Below are positions 1 through 8,491 of a DNA stretch of 64,000 nt, piece after piece (position 1 is the stretch's first letter; each line of letters opens with the position of its first letter). Origin of the DNA: Phenylobacterium montanum (GTDB taxonomy: Bacteria; Pseudomonadota; Alphaproteobacteria; Caulobacterales; Caulobacteraceae); assembly GCF_018135625.1 (NCBI RefSeq), contig NZ_CP073078.1:5054501-5118500 (forward strand), in the 5' to 3' direction. Position numbers and translations under genes: made by a program. Under the pieces are notes generated by a model. It searched no databases and was not told where the DNA came from. It was given only the letters and a program-made list of their open reading frames with translations.

Positions 1-1122
1 GACGCCTTCGATTTCGACCTCGAGGCCATCTACGGCCGCTCCTGGCTGCAGGTCGGCTTCGAGTGCGAGTTGCCCAGGCCCGGCAGCCATTTCGCCACCA
101 CCCTGGGCCGCTGGCCGATCATCGTGCTGCGCGACCGGGCCGGGGAGCTGAGAGCCTATCACAATAGCTGCCGCCATCGCGGCTCGCAGATCTGCCCCGA
201 CGGCCACGGATCGTCCCAGCGCCTGGTCTGCCCCTATCACAAGTGGACCTACGAGCTCACCGGCGAACTGGCTCATGCAAGCCGCATGGGCGACGGCTTC
301 GACCCGACCGCGCACAGCCTGAAGCCGATCCACCTGGCGAATGTCGGCGGGGTCCTGTTGGTCTGCCTCGGCGACGACCCGCCCGATGTGGAAGGCTTCC
401 GCCGCGAGTTCACCCCGCTGCTGGCGCCGCACAACCTGGCCGACGCCAAGCTGGCGCACCAGAGCACCCTGCACGAGAAGGGCAACTGGAAGCTGGTGAT
501 GGAGAACGCCCGCGAGTGCTACCACTGCGCCACGGGCCACCCGGAGCTGGCCTTGACCTTCCCGGTCAGCGCCTCCGGCCATTTCGACTACGGCGAGGAC
601 GACGCCCTGGAGCGGTTCAACGCCCGCATGACCGCGCTGGGCCTGCCGGTCGGCCCGGTCGAGGGCGACTGGTGGCAGGCCATGCGCTTCGCCCTCAACG
701 AGGGCAATGTGTCCATGACCACCGATGGCAAGCCGACGGTGGCCAGGCCGATGTGTGCGCTGGGCGGCGGCGACATCGGCTCGCTGCGCTGGTCGATCGA
801 GCCGCACAGCTTCACCCACGCCTGCGGCGACTACCTGTTCATGTTCAGCGCCCTGCCGATCAGCCCGAACGAGACCGTGGTCCATTCCAAGTGGCTGGTG
901 CACAAGGAGGCTGTCGAAGGCGTCGACTACGACCTGGAGCGCCTGACCCATCTGTGGACCGCGACCAACCTGCAGGACCGCGACCTGGTGGAAATGAACC
1001 AGCGCGGGGTGAATTCACCGGGCTATACGCCGGGGCCCTATTCCACCGAGGCCGAGGCCCTCGCCCTGCGCTTTGTCGACTGGTACGTCGACACGGCCAA
1101 AGCCTATTGCGAGCGCGCCTGA
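1..1122 (+). CDS. Rieske [2Fe-2S] oxygenase alpha subunit (quaternary-amine demethylase type), 5' end missing
   Basis: The window begins inside this gene: the frame is open from base 1, so only 373 residues are seen and the true start lies upstream. An N-terminal Rieske domain carries CRHRG followed by CPYHKW, the two Cys-His pairs that hold the [2Fe-2S] cluster. The catalytic domain has ENARECYHC and then GH, the usual mononuclear-iron histidine region, with a DRDLVEMNQRG segment near the end. The family includes glycine betaine (GbcA) and stachydrine (Stc2) demethylases as well as aromatic-ring hydroxylases. The neighbouring flavoproteins of the sarcosine/opine oxidase kind favour N-demethylation of a betaine-like compound; the substrate itself is inference. 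The next gene starts one base after the stop codon, so the genes form one operon. Confidence 0.88.
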   Translation, partial: DAFDFDLEAIYGRSWLQVGFECELPRPGSHFATTLGRWPIIVLRDRAGELRAYHNSCRHRGSQICPDGHGSSQRLVCPYHKWTYELTGELAHASRMGDGFDPTAHSLKPIHLANVGGVLLVCLGDDPPDVEGFRREFTPLLAPHNLADAKLAHQSTLHEKGNWKLVMENARECYHCATGHPELALTFPVSASGHFDYGEDDALERFNARMTALGLPVGPVEGDWWQAMRFALNEGNVSMTTDGKPTVARPMCALGGGDIGSLRWSIEPHSFTHACGDYLFMFSALPISPNETVVHSKWLVHKEAVEGVDYDLERLTHLWTATNLQDRDLVEMNQRGVNSPGYTPGPYSTEAEALALRFVDWYVDTAKAYCERA

Positions 1123-1123
1123 G

Positions 1124-2380
1124 ATGTCCGGCGAGAGCGACCGCGAACTGCACCCCGACACCCTGACCATCGGCTGGGGCTATGACCCCGCCAGCGCGCT
1201 GGGCGCCGCCAAGCCGCCGGTCTATCTGACCTCGACCTTCGTCTATAAGAACGCCGCCCACGCCAAGGCCGTGCACCGGGCCTATTTCGACAAGGCCGAG
1301 GCGCCGGAAGGCTCGCCCTATATCTATTCGCGCCTGAACCACCCCAATCTGGACATGGTGGAAAAGCGCCTGGCGGTGCTGGACCACGCCGAGGACGCGG
1401 CGGTGTTCTCCAGCGGCATGGCGGCGATCTCGGCCATCATGCTGTGCTTCGCCCGGCCGGGGCAGACCATCCTGCACACAAAACCGACCTACGGCGGCAC
1501 CGACGGCATGCTCTACGGCTTCCTGCCGCAGATGGGGGTCGCCCCCTTCGGCGTCGAGGACGGGGTCAGCGAGGTTTCCTTGCAGACCACCGCCAACCAG
1601 GCGCTGGAGAAGGGGCCGATCGCCCTCTTCATGCTGGAATCGCCGGCCAATCCCACCGGCGCGATCGTCGATATCGCCGCCGCCCGCCGGGTGGCCGACG
1701 CCGTGGCCGCGCGCCAGGGCTTTGCGCCCATCGTCAGCGTCGACAACACCTTCCTGGGTCCGTTCGTGCAGTCGCCGCTGAAGCTGGGCGCCGACCTCTG
1801 CATGACCTCGCTGACCAAATATTGCGGCGGCCACAGCGACCTTCTGGCCGGCGGGGTCAGCGGGCCCGCGGACAAGGTCGGGGTGCTGAAGGCCCAGCGG
1901 ACCTTCTTCGGCTCGCACCTCGATCCCTTCTCCAGCTGGCTTCTGCTGCGCTCGTTCGAGACCCTGGGCCTGCGCTGCGAGCGGGCGGCCAGCAACGCGT
2001 TGGCGGTGGCCAGTTTCCTGCGCGACCACGCCAAGGTCGCCTCGGTCAACTATCTGGGCTTCCTGCCCGAGGGCACGCCGGCCCGGGCGGTGTTCGAGCG
2101 CCAGTGCCGCGCGGCCGGCTCGACCTTTTCCTTCCGCATCAAGGGCGGCGAGGCAGAGGCCTTCCGCATGCTGGACCGGCTCAAGGTGCTGCGCCTGGCG
2201 GTGAGCCTCGGCGGCTCCGAGACCCTGATCTGCCACCCGGCCACCACCACCCACTACAACGTGCCGGCCGAGCGGCGGCTGGAGGTCGGGGTCACCGACG
2301 CCACCTTGCGGGTCTCGGTGGGGCTGGAGCATCCCGACGACCTGGTCGCCGACCTGGACCAGGCGCTGGCCGCCGTCTGA
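1124..2380 (+). CDS. Cys/Met-metabolism PLP-dependent enzyme (cystathionine gamma-synthase / gamma-lyase family)
   Basis: A 418-residue fold-type I PLP enzyme of about the usual length for the cystathionine gamma-synthase, gamma-lyase and methionine gamma-lyase family. The SLTKYCGGHSD motif holds the lysine expected to bind PLP; YIYSRLNHPN and SSGMAAISA are further family motifs. ATG 1124 is chosen because the upstream Rieske gene stops at 1122, which suggests coupled translation. These enzymes make or break bonds at C-gamma, usually C-S bonds, so its place among betaine-demethylation genes is unusual. Either the substrate carries sulfur or the enzyme removes another gamma leaving group. The family assignment is strong; the substrate is unknown. 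Confidence 0.9.
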   Translation: MSGESDRELHPDTLTIGWGYDPASALGAAKPPVYLTSTFVYKNAAHAKAVHRAYFDKAEAPEGSPYIYSRLNHPNLDMVEKRLAVLDHAEDAAVFSSGMAAISAIMLCFARPGQTILHTKPTYGGTDGMLYGFLPQMGVAPFGVEDGVSEVSLQTTANQALEKGPIALFMLESPANPTGAIVDIAAARRVADAVAARQGFAPIVSVDNTFLGPFVQSPLKLGADLCMTSLTKYCGGHSDLLAGGVSGPADKVGVLKAQRTFFGSHLDPFSSWLLLRSFETLGLRCERAASNALAVASFLRDHAKVASVNYLGFLPEGTPARAVFERQCRAAGSTFSFRIKGGEAEAFRMLDRLKVLRLAVSLGGSETLICHPATTTHYNVPAERRLEVGVTDATLRVSVGLEHPDDLVADLDQALAAV

Positions 2381-2403
2381 CAAGAGCCAGGGAGGCTATC
2401 GCC

Positions 2404-3894
2404 TTGCGCGACATCCACGCCATCGACGGCAAGTTCCCCCCGCCCGAGGCGCGCTATGAGGTGGTGGTGATCGGCGCCGGCCCGGCCGGGATCGCCGCCG
2501 CGCTGGAAGCGGCCCGCGGCGGGGCCCAGGTGCTGCTGGTGGATGAAAACCCGGTCTCGGCCGGACTGATGGGCACGGACGCGCCGCTGTTCTATGGCCA
2601 GCGCATGACCGGCGCGGTCCAGGCCAAGGAGCGGATGGTCGAGCAGGTGTTCGCCGCCTCGCCGGGCCTGGAGGAGGCGTTCGAGTTGGGCGTCAATGTC
2701 CAGCTGGGGGTCTATGCCTGGGGCGCCTTCACCGGCGGCTATGGCCTGAAATCGCTGCCCGAGCCCGTGGTCGGCCTGGCCGACGAGGAGCGCTCGTGGA
2801 TGGTCGGGTTCGACCGCCTGATCGTGGCCGCCGGCGCGCGAGACCTGGCCCTGTCGTTCCCGGGCTGGGACCAGCCAGGGGTGATGGGCGCCAACGCCCT
2901 GCATGCGCTACTTACCCGATATGACGCCTTTTCCGGCCGCCGGCTCGTGATCCTGGGTTCGGGCCAGTTGGCGCTCGAGACGGCCCTGCTGGCCCTGGAG
3001 CACGGGCTGGAGGTCGCCGCCCTGGTCGAGGTGCGCGATGCGGTCCAGGGGCGGGAGGCGCTGGCGGACAAGGTTCGCGCCGCCGGGGTCCAGATACTGA
3101 CTGGCCAGGTGATCCAGCGGGCCGAGGGCGGGCTGGACGGCGTCGAGCGTATCCTTGTCGCCCCCGTCGCTGATCCCAAGACTCGGGGCCAAGCCATCGA
3201 ATGCGACACCGTCTGCTTGGCCATCGGCCTGGTCCCGGCGGTGGAACTGCTCGATGTGCTGGGCGCGCCTCTGGTGGCTGATGCGGCGCGCGGCGGCTTT
3301 GTACCGGTGCTCGACGGCGCAATGGTGCAGGGAATGGCCGGCGTCTGCGTCGTCGGCGACGCCGCGGGGCTGGACCTGGGTCACGCCAACGCCCACGCCT
3401 ACCAGACCGACTGGATGCGGGCGCTGATCGCCGCCGGCGATCCCTCGGTGATCGTCTGCCAGTGCGAGGAGGTCAGCCGCGAGGCGCTGCTGGCCGTGCG
3501 GCAGCCGGCCTATCTCGGCCCGCCTTCGAACAAGATGGCCGACCGCGATATCGCGACCTTGGCTGAGGACGGGCCGGTGAACCAGGACCAGGTCAAGCGC
3601 CTGACCCGCGCCTGCATGGGCGTTTGCCAGGCCAGGCGTTGCCGCGAGCAGGTGGCCCTGACCCTGGCGGTGGCGACCGACACGCCCGTCGCCCAGATCC
3701 CGCTGGCCGGCTACCGCGCCCCGGTCCGGCCCCTGCCGCTGAAGGTGCTGGCCGCCTGGGACGAGGCCGAGGCCATGAGCCAGGGTTGGGACGTCTGGTT
3801 CGGTATCCCGACCCAGTGGACCCCCTATGCCGACATCGGCACCGACCGAGAAGCCCGCCACGCCGAGATCCTCGGCGGGAATATGCATCTTTAG
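2404..3894 (+). CDS. FAD/NAD(P) oxidoreductase with [2Fe-2S] BFD-like domain (opine/sarcosine oxidase subunit A type)
   Basis: A 496-residue flavoprotein. The N-terminal FAD site is VVIGAGPAGIAAALEAA; a second dinucleotide fold around RLVILGSGQLALETA marks a two-domain disulfide-reductase-type enzyme. The C-terminal third has CQCEE and then ACMGVCQARRC, the four-cysteine BFD-like cluster-binding region of HcnB, OoxA and SoxA-type subunits. I choose TTG 2404 because GGAGG at 2391-2395 lies eight bases before it and the conserved sequence begins soon after. Such proteins normally pair with a DAO-type subunit, present here at 4063. The usual third, small ferredoxin-like subunit is not visible. 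Likely role: oxidation of the N-methyl amine or amino acid made by the Rieske enzyme. Confidence 0.85.
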   Translation: MRDIHAIDGKFPPPEARYEVVVIGAGPAGIAAALEAARGGAQVLLVDENPVSAGLMGTDAPLFYGQRMTGAVQAKERMVEQVFAASPGLEEAFELGVNVQLGVYAWGAFTGGYGLKSLPEPVVGLADEERSWMVGFDRLIVAAGARDLALSFPGWDQPGVMGANALHALLTRYDAFSGRRLVILGSGQLALETALLALEHGLEVAALVEVRDAVQGREALADKVRAAGVQILTGQVIQRAEGGLDGVERILVAPVADPKTRGQAIECDTVCLAIGLVPAVELLDVLGAPLVADAARGGFVPVLDGAMVQGMAGVCVVGDAAGLDLGHANAHAYQTDWMRALIAAGDPSVIVCQCEEVSREALLAVRQPAYLGPPSNKMADRDIATLAEDGPVNQDQVKRLTRACMGVCQARRCREQVALTLAVATDTPVAQIPLAGYRAPVRPLPLKVLAAWDEAEAMSQGWDVWFGIPTQWTPYADIGTDREARHAEILGGNMHL

Positions 3895-3910
3895 ACCGGT
3901 GCGGCGGCCG

Positions 3911-4030
3911 GCCCCCTCCACCGCTTCGCGGTCCCCCTCCCCCGATGGGGAAGGAATGTTCGTCGCGGCGCCATCTTCAATTCCTCCCCCATCGGGGGAG
4001 GGGGACCATGCGAAGCATGGTGGAGGGGGC
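3911..4030. repeat. Long inverted-repeat intergenic element (REP-like, family 1)
   Basis: Two arms of about 48 bases (3911-3957 and 3981-4030) are near-perfect reverse complements. Both contain GCCCCCTCCACC at the outer end and CCCCTCCCCCGATGGGG inside. The right arm has a few extra bases around its GCTTCGC core. Short mosaic palindromes of this kind are common between genes in Caulobacterales and other alphaproteobacteria. It sits inside the operon, between the two flavoprotein genes, where its RNA would fold into a strong hairpin that could adjust message stability. Confidence 0.85.
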
Positions 4031-4062
4031 TTGCCGCGGGCGTCTGAGCCTGGAGTTAGCGC

Positions 4063-5208
4063 ATGACCTTTCAAAGCGGCGCATCCGTCCTCGTCATCGG
4101 CGGGGGCGTGACCGGCCTTTCCGCCGCCTGGTGGCTGGCGCGGTCGGGCGTGGACGTGCTGGTGCTGGACAAGGGCGTGGTCGGCTGGGAGGCCTCGGGC
4201 CGCAACGGCGGCGGGGCGACCCACTACCAGAGCCCGCTGTTCCACGAGGAGCAGCGCCTGTGGCCGCAGATGGACGAGCTTTTGGGCTATTCCACCGAAT
4301 ACCGGCGCGAGCGGCTGATCCTGGCGATCACCGAGGAGCAGCTCAGCCACTACTACTACATGGCCGACATGCACGGGGAGCTGGGCTACAAGGTCGACAA
4401 GCTGGACGCCCAGGAGATCAAAAAGCTGGTCCCTCTGGCCGGCGACAACGCGCTGGGCGGCATCCACGTCTATTTCGGCGGCCACGCCAATCCGCAGCGC
4501 ACGGTGCAGGCCTATGCCTGGGCGTTGCAGGACTTGGGCGGGCGCATCCTGCAGCACACGCCGGCGAGCCGCATCGTCATTGAAGGCGGGCGAGTGACGG
4601 CTGTCGAGACGCCGCGCGGGACTTTCGGCTGCGACAGCCTGGTGGTCGCCGCCGGGCCGCAGAGCGGGTTCCTGCTGGAGCAGATCGGCGTGCGCCTGCC
4701 GCTGGCGCCGGCGCGGGCCGAGATGATCGTCACCGAGCCGGCGCCGCTGATGAGCATCGGCGGGGTGGACGGCAACGGGCTCTATGGCCGCCAGACCCTG
4801 CGCGGCAACCTGGCTTATGGCGGCGGGCCGCACGAGTGGATGGAGGTGGGCGAGACCGGACCCGTCGCACGGCCCTCGACGCCCCTGCTGCGCAACCTCT
4901 CCAAGCGGGTGGCCGAGCTTCTGCCCAAGGCGGCGAGTTTGCGCGTGATCCGAAGCTGGGCCGGGGTGATCGAGAACACCCCGGACGGGCGGCCGGTGAT
5001 CGAGCGGCTGGACAATCCCGGCAACGTCACGGTCTGCACCATGTCGGGGGTGGGCTTCGGCCTGTCGCCCGCCAGCGGCCATGCAATCCGGGACCTCGTT
5101 CTGGACGGCGCCTGCTCCTTCGCCGATCTTTCCAAGCTTAGCTTGAAGCGGTTCGAAGGATTGCCGGAAGACTGGCGCGAGCAGCGCGGCTGGCGGCCGG
5201 CGGCTTAA
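4063..5208 (+). CDS. FAD-dependent DAO-family oxidoreductase (sarcosine/opine oxidase subunit B type)
   Basis: A 381-residue single-domain flavoprotein of the D-amino acid oxidase family. The FAD-binding motif VLVIGGGVTGLSAAWWLA is at residues 9-26 and is followed by SGRNGGG, the contact segment typical of this family. A late GVGFGLSPASGHAIRDL segment matches the C-terminal FAD-binding motif. ATG 4063 has a GGAG-like site about seven bases upstream. The preceding gene encodes the A-type partner, so a two-subunit amine or imino-acid dehydrogenase is likely. Members oxidise sarcosine, D-hydroxyproline, opines or N-methylated amino acids. The exact substrate cannot be read from the sequence. Confidence 0.88.
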   Translation: MTFQSGASVLVIGGGVTGLSAAWWLARSGVDVLVLDKGVVGWEASGRNGGGATHYQSPLFHEEQRLWPQMDELLGYSTEYRRERLILAITEEQLSHYYYMADMHGELGYKVDKLDAQEIKKLVPLAGDNALGGIHVYFGGHANPQRTVQAYAWALQDLGGRILQHTPASRIVIEGGRVTAVETPRGTFGCDSLVVAAGPQSGFLLEQIGVRLPLAPARAEMIVTEPAPLMSIGGVDGNGLYGRQTLRGNLAYGGGPHEWMEVGETGPVARPSTPLLRNLSKRVAELLPKAASLRVIRSWAGVIENTPDGRPVIERLDNPGNVTVCTMSGVGFGLSPASGHAIRDLVLDGACSFADLSKLSLKRFEGLPEDWREQRGWRPAA

Positions 5209-5300
5209 TTTTCAGCCCTGTGTTGAAAGCAGACTTGGCCATGGCCACCTGACGGACCAGTAGCGCAAAAGCGCGCCTAGTTCAGCGGGAGGTTCCCCCA

Positions 5301-5807
5301 ATGTCGCTTTCCATGCACCAAGCCAGTGTAGCCACGTTCACCCGGGCGCTCGGCAATCTGTCGGCCATCCTGAAGAAGGCCGAGGCCTATGCCGAGACCA
5401 AGGGGGTCGACCCGTCGGTGGTGCTGGGCTCGCGGCTGGCGATCGACATGCACCCCCTGTCGAAGCAGATCCAGTTCGCCTGCGACGGGGCCAAGCGCGG
5501 CGCCGCCCGCCTGGCCGGGGTCGAGCCGCCCAGCCACCCGGACACTGAGACCAGCTTCGCCGAGTTCCAGGCGCGTATCGCCAGCACCATCGCCTATCTG
5601 GAAAGCCTGAAGCCGGAGCAGTACGAGGGCGCGGCCGAGCGTACGGTCACCCTGCCGCTGCCCGGTGGCGAAATGAAATTCGATGGCGCCAGCTTCCTGA
5701 CCGGCTTCGCCCTGCCGAACTTCTATTTCCACGTCACCACCGCCTACGCGATCCTGCGCCACAACGGGTTGGCGATCGGCAAGATGGACTTTCTGGGCGG
5801 GGTCTAA
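5301..5807 (+). CDS. DUF1993 domain-containing protein
   Basis: A 168-residue soluble protein recognised as DUF1993 by its start (MSLSMHQASVATFTRAL), the central segment MHPLSKQIQFACDGAK and the closing NFYFHVTTAYAILRHNG. The histidines in MHP, NFYFHV and LRHNG are spaced as in DinB-like four-helix bundles, so a metal-binding role is possible. ATG 5301 is preceded by GGGAGG with an eight-base spacer. It sits alone after the catabolic operon, 92 bases from it, and has its own candidate terminator. The molecular function of the family is not established. Confidence 0.85.
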   Translation: MSLSMHQASVATFTRALGNLSAILKKAEAYAETKGVDPSVVLGSRLAIDMHPLSKQIQFACDGAKRGAARLAGVEPPSHPDTETSFAEFQARIASTIAYLESLKPEQYEGAAERTVTLPLPGGEMKFDGASFLTGFALPNFYFHVTTAYAILRHNGLAIGKMDFLGGV

Positions 5808-5821
5808 ACCTCTGCGTCTGT

Positions 5822-5859
5822 GGCGCGCCGGCGACAACCTAGCGGCGGCGCGCCCGTTT
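5822..5859 (+). terminator. Candidate intrinsic terminator after the DUF1993 gene
   Basis: GGCGCGCCG at 5822-5830 pairs perfectly with CGGCGCGCC at 5846-5854 across a 15-base loop, and CGTTTTC follows. It begins 14 bases after the stop codon. The T-run is short, so termination efficiency is uncertain. Confidence 0.5.
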
Positions 5860-5973
5860 TCTGCACAATCGGCTGGCGAACCGGCCTGAAAAGGGAGTAA
5901 ACCCGCGCCCAGTTCGCTTGGCCGGCGAGCCCCGTGCGGCCAGGCTCGTGCGTTGGGCGAAGCTGGCTGGGCC

Positions 5974-6675
5974 ATGAAGACTCGTATCCTCATCGCTCTG
6001 TTCCTGCTGTCGCTGGCGGCGGATCTGGTCTGGGTCCGCGGGCCGTTCGACTGGCGGATGATCGCCGCCGCCTTCGCCGCCTGGTACCTGGCCGACTTCG
6101 GCTCGGGCCTGATCCACATGATCATGGACTATATCCCGTGCCGCCCGGGCGTGGGGCTGGCGGACCTGTTCTTCTATCCCGGCTCGCGCGAGTCCGAGGA
6201 CTACCTGAACCTGCGCGATCGGGTCTGGGGCCGCATCACCCTGCTGGAGCGGGTCGCCTACGACTTCAAGAACCACCATCCGAGGCCGGACGCCCTGGGG
6301 CGGCGCAGCATCGTCTTTCTGGTCTGGACCACGGTCTTGTTCGTCACCCTACCGGTTTCGGTGGCCTTCAATCTCTACTGCCTCGCGTTTCATCCGCCTG
6401 GCTGGGTGGTGGTCGGGTTCGTGGTGCTGCTGGCCGGCGGCACGCTGAGCCAATGGTTCCACGGCGCCCTGCACCGTGAGCGCAATCCGGCCTTCGTGCC
6501 GGTCATGCGGCGCCTGGGCCTTCTGATCACGCCTGCGGCGCACCAGATCCATCACGACACCCTGACCCGCGACTTCAGCGTGATCAACGGCTGGTCGAAC
6601 CCGGCGCTGAACGTGGTTTTCCGCCTGCTGATGAGATATCGCGTCCTGACGCCGGCGGGACTGGAGCCGACCTAG
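5974..6675 (+). CDS. FAD4/Kua/CarF-family lipid desaturase (PF10520 type), membrane protein
   Basis: About 233 residues with four or five hydrophobic segments and histidine motifs of the family that includes plant FAD4, animal TMEM189 (PEDS1) and bacterial CarF. Visible motifs: ADFGSGLIHMIMDY, FKNHHPRPD, WFHGALHRE and TPAAHQIHHDTLTRDFSVING. These histidines and aspartates would bind the di-iron centre. FAD4 desaturates a phosphatidylglycerol acyl chain; TMEM189 and CarF introduce the vinyl-ether bond of plasmalogens. Which reaction applies here is open. I prefer ATG 5974; an in-frame TTG at 5953 would add seven residues. It converges on the monooxygenase gene with only 36 bases between them. 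Confidence 0.82.
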   Translation: MKTRILIALFLLSLAADLVWVRGPFDWRMIAAAFAAWYLADFGSGLIHMIMDYIPCRPGVGLADLFFYPGSRESEDYLNLRDRVWGRITLLERVAYDFKNHHPRPDALGRRSIVFLVWTTVLFVTLPVSVAFNLYCLAFHPPGWVVVGFVVLLAGGTLSQWFHGALHRERNPAFVPVMRRLGLLITPAAHQIHHDTLTRDFSVINGWSNPALNVVFRLLMRYRVLTPAGLEPT

Positions 6676-6711
6676 GGCGGGGCTCGGGTCTCGCGGGCGA
6701 TCGGCGGAGCC

Positions 6712-8208
6712 TCAGCTGTACTTGAACTCGCCGCCGTCCAGGTCGATGGCGGGAATCACGTCCTTTTCGGCCCAGTAGTCCTGGGTGTGCTGCCATTCCG
6801 GCTTGTCGCCGCGCTGGGGCAGAAGGTGCATGCCGCGCATCAGATAGCCGGGGTTGAAGTTCTCCGGGTCGATCCAGGAGCCCAGCTTCATGTCCTTGTC
6901 CTCGGGCCGCAGCGCGACCTCGACCCGCTTCGCGCCCCGCTCCTTCATGTGGTTCAGGAGCCGGCAGACGAAGTCGCCGATCAGGTCGGCGCGCAGGGTC
7001 CAGCTGGCGCGGAAATAGCCGAACACCCAGACCATGTTCGGCACGCCGGTGAACATCATGCCGCGATAGGTGATGGTGTCGTGGAACTTCAGCGGCTCGC
7101 CGTCGATGGAAAAGGCGATGTCGCCGAGGACGTTGAGATTGAAGCCGGTGGCGGTGATGACGATGTCCGCCTCCAGTTCCTTGCCCGACTTCAGCTTGAT
7201 GCCCTTTTCGGTGAAGTGGTCGATCTCGTCGGTGACCACCGAGGCCTTGCCGGCGGCGATGCCCTGGAAGATGTCGCCGTCGGGCACGAAGGCGATGCGC
7301 TGGCGCCAGGGGCGATAGGTGGGGGTGAAGTTCTTCTCCACCTCCTCCTGCGGCAGGAAGGCGGCGACCCCGGCGAGCAGCTCCTGCTTGACCGCTTCCG
7401 GCTCATGGAAGGCGCGCTGGGTGAAGACGTCCTGGTCGAACAAAATCTTGCGGCGCACGATCTCGTGGATCCAGGTCTCGTCGATCTTCAGCTCGCGCAG
7501 GGTGTCGGCCAGCTCGTTGGCGTTGCGCCCGGGGATGAAATAGGTGGGCGAGCGCTGCAGCACCGTGACATGCTCGCAGTCGTTGGCGATGGCCGGGGCC
7601 AGGGTCGCGGCGGTGGCGCCCGAGCCGATGATGATGACCTTCTTGCCCTTGTAGTCGAGGTCCTTGGGCCAGGTCTGCGGGTGCACGATCTTGCCCTTAT
7701 AGTCCTCCATGCCCTCCCAGCGCGGGGTGTAGCCTTCCTCGTGCCGGTAGTAGCCCTGGCACATCCAGAGGAAATTGGCGGTGAAGCGGACCGTCTCGCC
7801 GTCGGCCTCGCGCCGGGCCTCGATGGTCCAGAGATTGTCGCGGCTGGACCAGTTGGCTTTGAGGATCTTGTGCCCGTAGCGGATGTGGCGGGCGATGTCG
7901 TTCTCCTCGATCACCTCGCCCATGTAGCGGAGAATCTCGTCGGCGGTGGCGATCGGATTGCCCACCCAGGGCTTGAAGCGGTAGCCGAAGGTGTAGAGGT
8001 CGCTGTCCGAGCGGATGCCCGGATAGGTGTGGGTCAGCCAGGTGCCGCCGAAGTTTTCCTGGCGCTCGAGGACGACGAAGCTGGTCCCTGGGCATTGCTG
8101 CTGCAGGTGATAGGCGCCGCCGACGCCGGAAATCCCGGCGCCCACGATCAGGACATCGAAATGTTCGGTCTTCTGGGCGGCGGGGCGCTCAAGCGTCGTC
8201 TGGTCCAT
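6712..8208 (-). CDS. FAD-dependent Baeyer-Villiger monooxygenase, EtaA/MymA-like
   Basis: A 498-residue class B flavin monooxygenase. The FAD motif is DVLIVGAGISGVGGAYHL (residues 18-35), followed by GGTW, YPGIRSDSDLYTFGYRF, and an NADPH motif VIIIGSGATAATLAP. The Baeyer-Villiger fingerprint appears as YKGKIVHPQTWP, with Tyr in place of the usual first Phe. The GIRSDSDLYT and GSGATAATL blocks closely resemble mycobacterial EtaA, the ethionamide activator. The enzyme would insert oxygen into ketones or oxidise soft heteroatoms using NADPH and O2. The start follows a purine-rich region and leaves 283 bases to the next gene. The natural ketone substrate cannot be inferred. Confidence 0.92.
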   Translation of the reverse strand: MDQTTLERPAAQKTEHFDVLIVGAGISGVGGAYHLQQQCPGTSFVVLERQENFGGTWLTHTYPGIRSDSDLYTFGYRFKPWVGNPIATADEILRYMGEVIEENDIARHIRYGHKILKANWSSRDNLWTIEARREADGETVRFTANFLWMCQGYYRHEEGYTPRWEGMEDYKGKIVHPQTWPKDLDYKGKKVIIIGSGATAATLAPAIANDCEHVTVLQRSPTYFIPGRNANELADTLRELKIDETWIHEIVRRKILFDQDVFTQRAFHEPEAVKQELLAGVAAFLPQEEVEKNFTPTYRPWRQRIAFVPDGDIFQGIAAGKASVVTDEIDHFTEKGIKLKSGKELEADIVITATGFNLNVLGDIAFSIDGEPLKFHDTITYRGMMFTGVPNMVWVFGYFRASWTLRADLIGDFVCRLLNHMKERGAKRVEVALRPEDKDMKLGSWIDPENFNPGYLMRGMHLLPQRGDKPEWQHTQDYWAEKDVIPAIDLDGGEFKYS

Positions 8209-8491
8209 GGGGGCCTTCCTAGTTTCCTCTTGCGGCCAGTAGGCCGCACGCTGGAAGCGGCGACCCTGATCGAGATCAATTTAGGTTATCATTGATCAGT
8301 TTCGAGGCGCGTGTCGAGGGGGGAGCGCGATGACCGCAGAGTCGCAAAAGACGATATCCCGCCAGGGCGGCCTAGAGGCGAGCTCGCGTCTGCGTTGCAG
8401 GCATTGAAGGGGTGCTAGGGAAGGGCGGCTGTTATTGGTTGTGACCGCTCGAGCGGGAACCGGCGTGGGGAGGGGAGCGCGCGGAAGGCGG

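Noticed and set aside
2908-5082. 724-residue open frame on the minus strand opposite the flavoprotein genes
   Set aside because: High-GC DNA keeps the opposite strand open; the product is Gly/Arg/His-rich with no family motif, while the plus strand has two clear flavoproteins.
6787-8295. 502-residue plus-strand open frame opposite the Baeyer-Villiger monooxygenase
   Set aside because: Antisense shadow without motifs; the minus-strand gene is unambiguous.
8266-8299. Scattered GATC dyads (CTGATC, GATCAG, GATCAA) upstream of the monooxygenase gene
   Set aside because: Could be part of a promoter or operator, but the dyads overlap irregularly and no regulator is adjacent, so I could not support a specific site.
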